Shown piece after piece: positions 59,348 to 64,000 of a stretch of DNA of 64,000 nt. Location: contig NC_081413.1 in assembly GCF_030272615.1 (NCBI RefSeq), positions 719,405,867-719,469,866 on the forward strand, written 5' to 3'. The notes below the pieces were generated by a model that did not search any database, had not been told where the DNA came from, and worked only from the letters and a program-made list of their open reading frames with translations. Every line of letters starts with the position of its first letter. Position 1 is the first letter of the stretch. Origin of the DNA: Cryptomeria japonica (taxonomy: Eukaryota > Streptophyta > Pinopsida > Cupressales > Cupressaceae). Made by a program: the position numbers and the translations under genes.

Positions 59348-60165
59348 ATTAGAGTGTCATTGGTTTGCTAATTGAGAGAAATTTGATGTTATTTGGGGTT
59401 TGCATTTTGGAGTTTTCTATTGCAAGTTATTATTGAAGCTTGATGGGTCAAATCTGAGGTCACCATTGGATTGAAGAGGTCCAAGAAAGTTAGTTGTCCC
59501 TTTTGTTTCATCCAAATCGGACTTCGGAGGCCAAATCTAGAGGCATTTGAAGTTTGACACTGCGGCGGAAATTTTCCAAAAATTATAATTTTGGAGGCAT
59601 TTTTCAAATAGCGATATCTCACTCATCTGGACTCATGTTTTCGAGCAATTTTTTTTGTTTTGGGGTAGAATATCATGATTTGTACCGTGGTGCAGAATTT
59701 TTCTGATTTTCTGATACAGGGTTTTTGGAAATCGTGAAATCCCAATTTTTACAACTTTGGAGGCTTCGTTTGGGCTCATATGGACTCCTTTTCAGGTGCC
59801 TTTTTTTTTAAAGTGCATATTTTTTCATCTACTTTCATAATCTACCATTTGTTTGCAGTGATTTTAAGTAGAAATTGTACTTTCAATATTTGGCCATTTT
59901 TGGCATATTTGGTACTTGCATTTTGTTTGGATCTCAATTTAGATTACTAGCAGTATTTGTTGAAGTCTCTTAGATCTCATTTTGAGAAGTTGTAAATTGA
60001 AATCAGAAGTCCACTTTGCCTTGTTTTGCAAGTGGCCCATTGTATACACACTAAGTATAAAGTGCCAAAATCACCATTTTGGGGGGATTTCTTGATTGAG
60101 TATTTTGGGGGGGTGTCTTGTGTGATTGTGTCTCTCTCTATCTTGTGCTTTTTCATTTTGGTGCT
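59348..60165 (+). other. 5' untranslated leader of element 13
   Basis: About 0.8 kb without coding, T/G-rich, with repeated phrases of the CTCATxTGGACTC type at 59623 and 59774. It ends in G runs before the gag ATG at 60166. Confidence 0.6.
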
Positions 60166-61250
60166 ATGGGTTCTCCTAAATTTCCACTTTTAATTCCTCA
60201 TAATTATGCATCATGGAAAATTAAGGCATGGAGTAAACTAATGGAAAAGGACTCATTCATTATGTAAATGAAACTATAACAGCACCACCTGATCCTAAGG
60301 CTGATCCTAATGCTTAAATTGAATAGCTTACTAAGAATGATATGGCACTTGGAACTCTTAGAAAGTATATATCAGATGACCTCATTTTTCACATTGATAA
60401 GTGTACAATAATTAAAGAGGCTTGGGATATTTTTAAGAAATTGTATGGTCAAGTTGATGAGATTAAGGGCTACAAGCTTGATAGTGAACTCACAACTTTG
60501 GATCCCAAGGATTTTGATACAATCCAAGATTATGTCATAAAAGCAACTGAGCTAAGAGCAAAGCTAAAGGATTTTGGAATTGACAAAAAGGATGCTCAAT
60601 TGGTTTATAACTTGTTGGACAAGCTTCCTTCAGAGTATGCAGCCTTTGTATCTAGCTTTCACATACATAGGTTAGCTCAAGGTTCCTCATACACTTCTCC
60701 CTCATTTGATTCATTCACGGAGATGTTGATACTTGAGCAATCTAAGTTGACCATGATGGGGATTCTCAAATCTTCAAAGTCACAAGTTTTGGTGGCTAAC
60801 AAAGGGAATCAAAGTAATCAAGGAAAAGGCAAGAATCAAAAGCAACCTAAGTCTAAACCACAACAAGATGGAGCACAATCTTCCTCTCCACAACAAGGTT
60901 ATTCACCATTCTCACCTAAGAGGAATTCATATAAGGACAATCTTTTTTGTGGATATTGCAAGAAGTCAGGACATGATGAACATCATTGTTATAAAAAGGA
61001 TATTGATGAGTTGAAGAATCTTCTTGAGAAGAATAGAATCAACCTACCTTCTAGAATGTCTACATCAACTTCTTCTTCCAAGGATAAAGGAAAGGATCAC
61101 TCTTTTGGGGCAGATAAAGGAAAGGGACAAGCTCTTTGTGCTACTACAAGTCATGATTTAGGGAGATGGCTTCTAGATTCAGGGGCTTCTCATCATATGG
61201 CATCTTCACAGTCTATGTTTTCTACATTTGAGCCTTGCCACATGCCATAG
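60166..61250 (+). pseudogene. gag and protease of element 13
   Basis: Gag opens at ATG 60166 (MGSPKFPLLIPHNYASWKIK), shifts frame near 60250 and has two stops before 60342; from 60342 the frame is open for 302 codons. In that 302-codon numbering, a UBN2-type core covers ~1-140, the knuckle CGYCKKSGHDEHHC is at 203-216 (CX2CX4HX4C, intact), and the protease site WLLDSGASHHMA has its DSG at 279-281. A TAG at 61248 interrupts the protease, but the same frame continues at 61254. The protein would form the particle and process itself; with the early shift and stops this copy is probably not fully functional, though much of it is intact. Confidence 0.85.
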
Positions 61251-61253
61251 ATT

Positions 61254-62357
61254 TTGATGGGAAATCATACATACATGGATGTGATTGGGAAAGGATCTAT
61301 TGCCATTGGGGATAACTCCTTCAATGATGTGTTGTGTGTACCCCACTTGACAAATAATCTTCTTTCCATCTATCAAATCACACATGGGGCAACTAGGAAA
61401 ACTGTGGAGTTCACACCTGATTCAGTTATCATTACGACTGGGGTGGTTGATCATGCATCTCGGTTGTACTCTTTTTTAGATTTTGGTCCTATTGATGAGG
61501 TTGATTCTTCCTATGTTGATGATTCAGATTTTGAGGAGAACTTTGGGCATTTGAACTTGGGGATTCTCACATGTGACCCCGTTCTTGAGCCTTGCATTTC
61601 ATCTCCTTCTATTGATATTACACCACCTATTGCACCTGATGATGCAACTAGTGTGACAGTTTTGCCTTCTTATGATTTAGTGCAGCAGGATATTTCATGT
61701 CTTCCAACTTCAGTTGATTGGGATGCCTACTTGACAAACATTACAGGTTTGTTTGTGGACTCCTACATTGCAGATTTGGGAGACACCATTCATGACATTC
61801 ATCTTCTCTTTGATGAAGATTATCCTTCTTTGATTGTTGCGAGGGATCACTCTGACCCTCTTATGCATTCTCTACATGATCAATCTTTAGAGGTTGACAT
61901 GATTGTGGATACTTTTGTACAACACTTGGAGGAGGTCTCTTTATCTTTTGAGGAGACATATGAGTCTTTGGATATTGTTCTACATTCATCTCTACTAGAT
62001 CTTGGAGTGCTTTTTTCAGTAGTTTGGCACAGTTTTCCACCTTTGGAGGGGGTACCTTTCAGCATCGACATGGGGACACTTGAGCAGTTTTCAAAGATTC
62101 CTTTCATCATGAGTATTTTTGCTTCATCTTCCCTTCATGGTTGGGGAGACTTTATGGATACACCTTTGGCTTTGTTTCTTCCTAAGGGGAGGAATGTGAT
62201 TCGATGTTCATGGAGTAGTTTCTTCATTCATCTTCAAGCTTCTATCATTGGTACAAATTCCAGATTGAGAGGGGGATTCCTAGTCTCTCTTCTTCTTCTC
62301 TCATATTGGGGGGACTTTTTCCTCACATGGGGTTTTGTCCTTCACATACTTCTATGA
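61254..62357 (+). CDS. Protease end fused to an unfamiliar ORF, element 13
   Basis: 367 codons in frame with gag, after one TAG. The first ~85 residues finish the protease and enter a pre-integrase-like linker (DVLCVPHLTNNLLSI, then SRLYSFLDF). From about residue 95 there is no integrase zinc domain or catalytic core; instead an acidic, Ser/Asp/Leu-rich sequence (PSYDLVQQD, WDAYLTNITGLFVDSY, LEEVSLSFEETYESL) runs to a hydrophobic C-terminus rich in Leu/Phe/Trp (~residues 338-367), which may be translated non-coding DNA or a membrane segment. No family recognised. It occupies the exact place where pol should be. Confidence 0.6.
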   Translation: MMGNHTYMDVIGKGSIAIGDNSFNDVLCVPHLTNNLLSIYQITHGATRKTVEFTPDSVIITTGVVDHASRLYSFLDFGPIDEVDSSYVDDSDFEENFGHLNLGILTCDPVLEPCISSPSIDITPPIAPDDATSVTVLPSYDLVQQDISCLPTSVDWDAYLTNITGLFVDSYIADLGDTIHDIHLLFDEDYPSLIVARDHSDPLMHSLHDQSLEVDMIVDTFVQHLEEVSLSFEETYESLDIVLHSSLLDLGVLFSVVWHSFPPLEGVPFSIDMGTLEQFSKIPFIMSIFASSSLHGWGDFMDTPLALFLPKGRNVIRCSWSSFFIHLQASIIGTNSRLRGGFLVSLLLLSYWGDFFLTWGFVLHILL

Positions 62358-62580
62358 GAGTTCTTTGTATCTAGTTTTTCATCTCTCTTTTGGGGGAGGG
62401 CTTTTTCCTATTGGGTTTTTCTCTCTTTCCCCGCTTTGTGAGAGATTTCATTGCATTGTTTTCATGCATTTGCATTTGTACATGGGTACCTAACATGGCC
62501 TTGTAGCCGGGACCCATCTTGCATTGCTTAGTTGCATTGTAGACTTAAGTGCATTTCCCTAAGTTTCACTTGAGGGGGGG
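62358..62580 (+). other. 3' untranslated region and polypurine tract of element 13
   Basis: Contains TTTTGGGGGAGGG at 62389-62401 and CTTGAGGGGGGG just before the LTR at 62581; both are candidates for plus-strand priming. Confidence 0.65.
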
Positions 62581-63044
62581 TGTTGGTGTAAATAATTATT
62601 CATCTTGGATATTATTACACTTACTTAAGTTTACTTAGGAAATGCATTTCATAGTAGTTTGGGTATGAGACACTTGGGTGTTTGTGCCACATTGGGATAG
62701 TGTGTGTAGGAGAATCTCCACCTTTTATGGTGTGATCTTGTTGTTACACTCCACATTCAGTGGGTGATCCACCTCATGTGGAATATTATATTGTTTCTCC
62801 TACCTACCCACACCTATTTCCTACCTACCCTTGTTTCTTATTGAGCCACATGTCATGTTTGTGTGCTCACATCTCTATATAGCCTTGCCTATATAAGGAG
62901 GCTCATATTTATTGTATGAAACAACGATTAATGATCCAGTTGATCAAAATTTTCATCTTGATAGAATACAATTTATTTCTATCATATATTTTGTCTCTCT
63001 TATTTATGCTTTCCATTGCCTCTTGATCTTGGCAAAATCTCACA
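62581..63044 (+). repeat. 3' LTR of element 13 (464 bp)
   Basis: TGTTGGTGTAAAT...AAATCTCACA, followed by ATATC. Confidence 0.93.
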
Positions 63045-63049
63045 ATATC

Positions 63050-63366
63050 CCTTCCTAGTTTGAACTAAGTTCATTTAGCAGTGCATTAGACCAAGGAACT
63101 TCAAGCATATCTTAGTTTGGGCTAATGTTTCGGGGCTTTCTCTTAGGGTGAGTTGTGTGGATTATGAGTTGTTTGATTGCTTACCTTTGTCCTTTATGTC
63201 AAAGGGGGAGAATTTTAAGAAGTTTGAGAAATTTGGAGAAGTTTGAGAAGTTTGGAGAGATATAGGTATTTTTTTTCTAAGGGCGAGAATATAAAAGATG
63301 AAATTTGAAAGATGGAGTTTGTGTTTACCTTTGATGAATGTTTCCATCATTGACAAAGGGAGAGAT
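63050..63366 (+). other. 3' untranslated region of element 9 with repeated polypurine tracts
   Basis: Tracts TCAAAGGGGGAGA (63199-63211) and GACAAAGGGAGAGATTG (63352-63368). The repeated tracts again fit a Sirevirus-like element. No ORF. Confidence 0.65.
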
Positions 63367-63881
63367 TGTTTTAAATGTAAAGATATTTGATGTGTCAGTA
63401 TAGTTGTCATTGATGTCAATGTATTGATTGTGTTTTTCAATGTTTGGTTTTACTCTACATTGTTGATATGTTGCAGATGTGTTCATCATGTGTTGATATG
63501 CAGTTGGATATTTCCTTGAGATATTTCTCTTGTGTTTTGGAGGTCTAGAAGTTGTGCTCCAGAAGTTTATGCAGTAATGATGGTTTTTGGTAGAGATTGT
63601 AGTTCTCTGAATTTCTCCATATTTCCAAATCTGTTGATGAGATTTCAATTTTTTCCAATTAATGTGTCTATCTTTGTTATTTTATTTCAGCACATGTTGG
63701 TATTCTCTAGAGTTGTGGTTTTGGATATGATTAGTTTGAGTCTGGTTAACCCTGTGATGTTCTATCTTTTTTTCCAATGATTGTGGTGTTTGGATAACAT
63801 GTTATTGCATCATGGTGTGGTCCACTTCTTATTCATTTCCACCATGGGAATGTTTAGTTAATACCTAATTTAAATTATCTA
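63367..63881 (+). repeat. 3' LTR of element 9, truncated
   Basis: Starts TGTTTTAAATG after the polypurine tract; GTTGTCATTGATGTCAATG follows about 35 bases in, as in the other Sirevirus-like LTRs. The right end is cut near 63881 by unrelated gag sequence; the C-rich end motif is absent. Confidence 0.65.
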
Positions 63882-64000
63882 GTAGCTATATGACCAATAT
63901 TTTCACATTTGAAACATTTAAAGGGTAACATACCTCTGTACTTGCTTGTGCCTTTCTTCAGTTTCCTCACAAAATTTGCTTTCATCTCATCTGGGCTCTC
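63882..64000 (-). pseudogene. copia gag fragment with zinc knuckle
   Basis: Minus strand: DEMKANFVRKLKKGTSKYRG, then a GMLPFKCFKCENIGHIA segment, typical of copia Gag just before and in the CCHC knuckle. Runs off the window edge. Confidence 0.7.

Larger units (their letters stand above)
58871..63044 (+). mobile_element. Young gag-protease-only copia element, 4,174 bp (element 13)
   Basis: LTRs 58871-59334 and 62581-63044, both 464 bp with 8 mismatches by my count; duplication ATATC; primer site 59335-59347; a polypurine tract just before 62581. The interior encodes gag, zinc knuckle and protease, then an unfamiliar ORF in place of integrase, RT and RNase H. This resembles the published class of terminal-repeat elements that carry only gag (TR-GAG). 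It is the best-preserved coding element in the window. Inserted in the 3' untranslated region of element 9. Confidence 0.93.
42915..63881 (+). mobile_element. copia element 3' end, interrupted by several insertions (element 9)
   Basis: Visible pieces: RNase H start 42915-43155, RNase H end 58566-58854, 3' untranslated part 58855-58870 plus 63050-63366, and LTR from 63367. Removing elements 10-13 makes these pieces contiguous in the correct order. Upstream pol is missing, replaced by element 8. Confidence 0.78.

Overview
This 64 kb window is a block of nested plant LTR retrotransposons. I found no convincing host gene and no tRNA or rRNA gene. The Ty1/copia elements with initiator-Met tRNA primer sites, the Athila-like Ty3/gypsy element with an extra ORF after pol, the large derivatives with very long LTRs and the depth of nesting all indicate a big plant genome. 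A gymnosperm is my best guess, but nothing here identifies a species.

Layout: (1) 1-5037 (+): right part of a non-autonomous copia-type element with a zinc-knuckle gag end, a long unknown ORF (called ORF2 here) and a 3' LTR. (2) 5038-~18600 (+): decayed Athila-like gypsy element with gag end, protease, a 4.9 kb spacer holding a probable solo LTR, RT/RNase H/integrase, an extra ORF and a 3' LTR. (3) ~18600-20041 (-): 5' part of a copia element. (4) 20042-38596 (-): an ORF2-type element split by two complete insertions, a sister ORF2-type element at 21726-28284 (duplicated target TATTC) and a long-LTR non-autonomous element at 30362-38474. (5) 38597-42914 (-): copia element with gag, protease, integrase and the start of RT. 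(6) 42915-~63881 (+): 3' end of another copia element, into which a probable solo LTR (-), a 12.7 kb giant-LTR element at 43170-55875 (duplicated target AATCA) and a gag-protease element at 58871-63044 (duplicated target ATATC) have inserted. (7) ~63882-64000 (-): a gag zinc-knuckle scrap.

How the parts work together: no element here has an intact polymerase. The ORF2-type elements (three copies), the long-LTR element, the giant-LTR element and the gag-protease element keep the cis signals (LTR, primer site, polypurine tract) but show no RT or integrase, so they must have been mobilised by enzymes from other elements. The most unusual items are the ORF2 family (about 1,177 codons, unknown function), inverted repeats that place the polypurine tract in a hairpin loop in three elements, the giant LTRs built around about 22 degenerate ~38 bp units plus a GC-rich ~60 bp repeat, and a young gag-protease element whose pol is replaced by an unfamiliar ORF.
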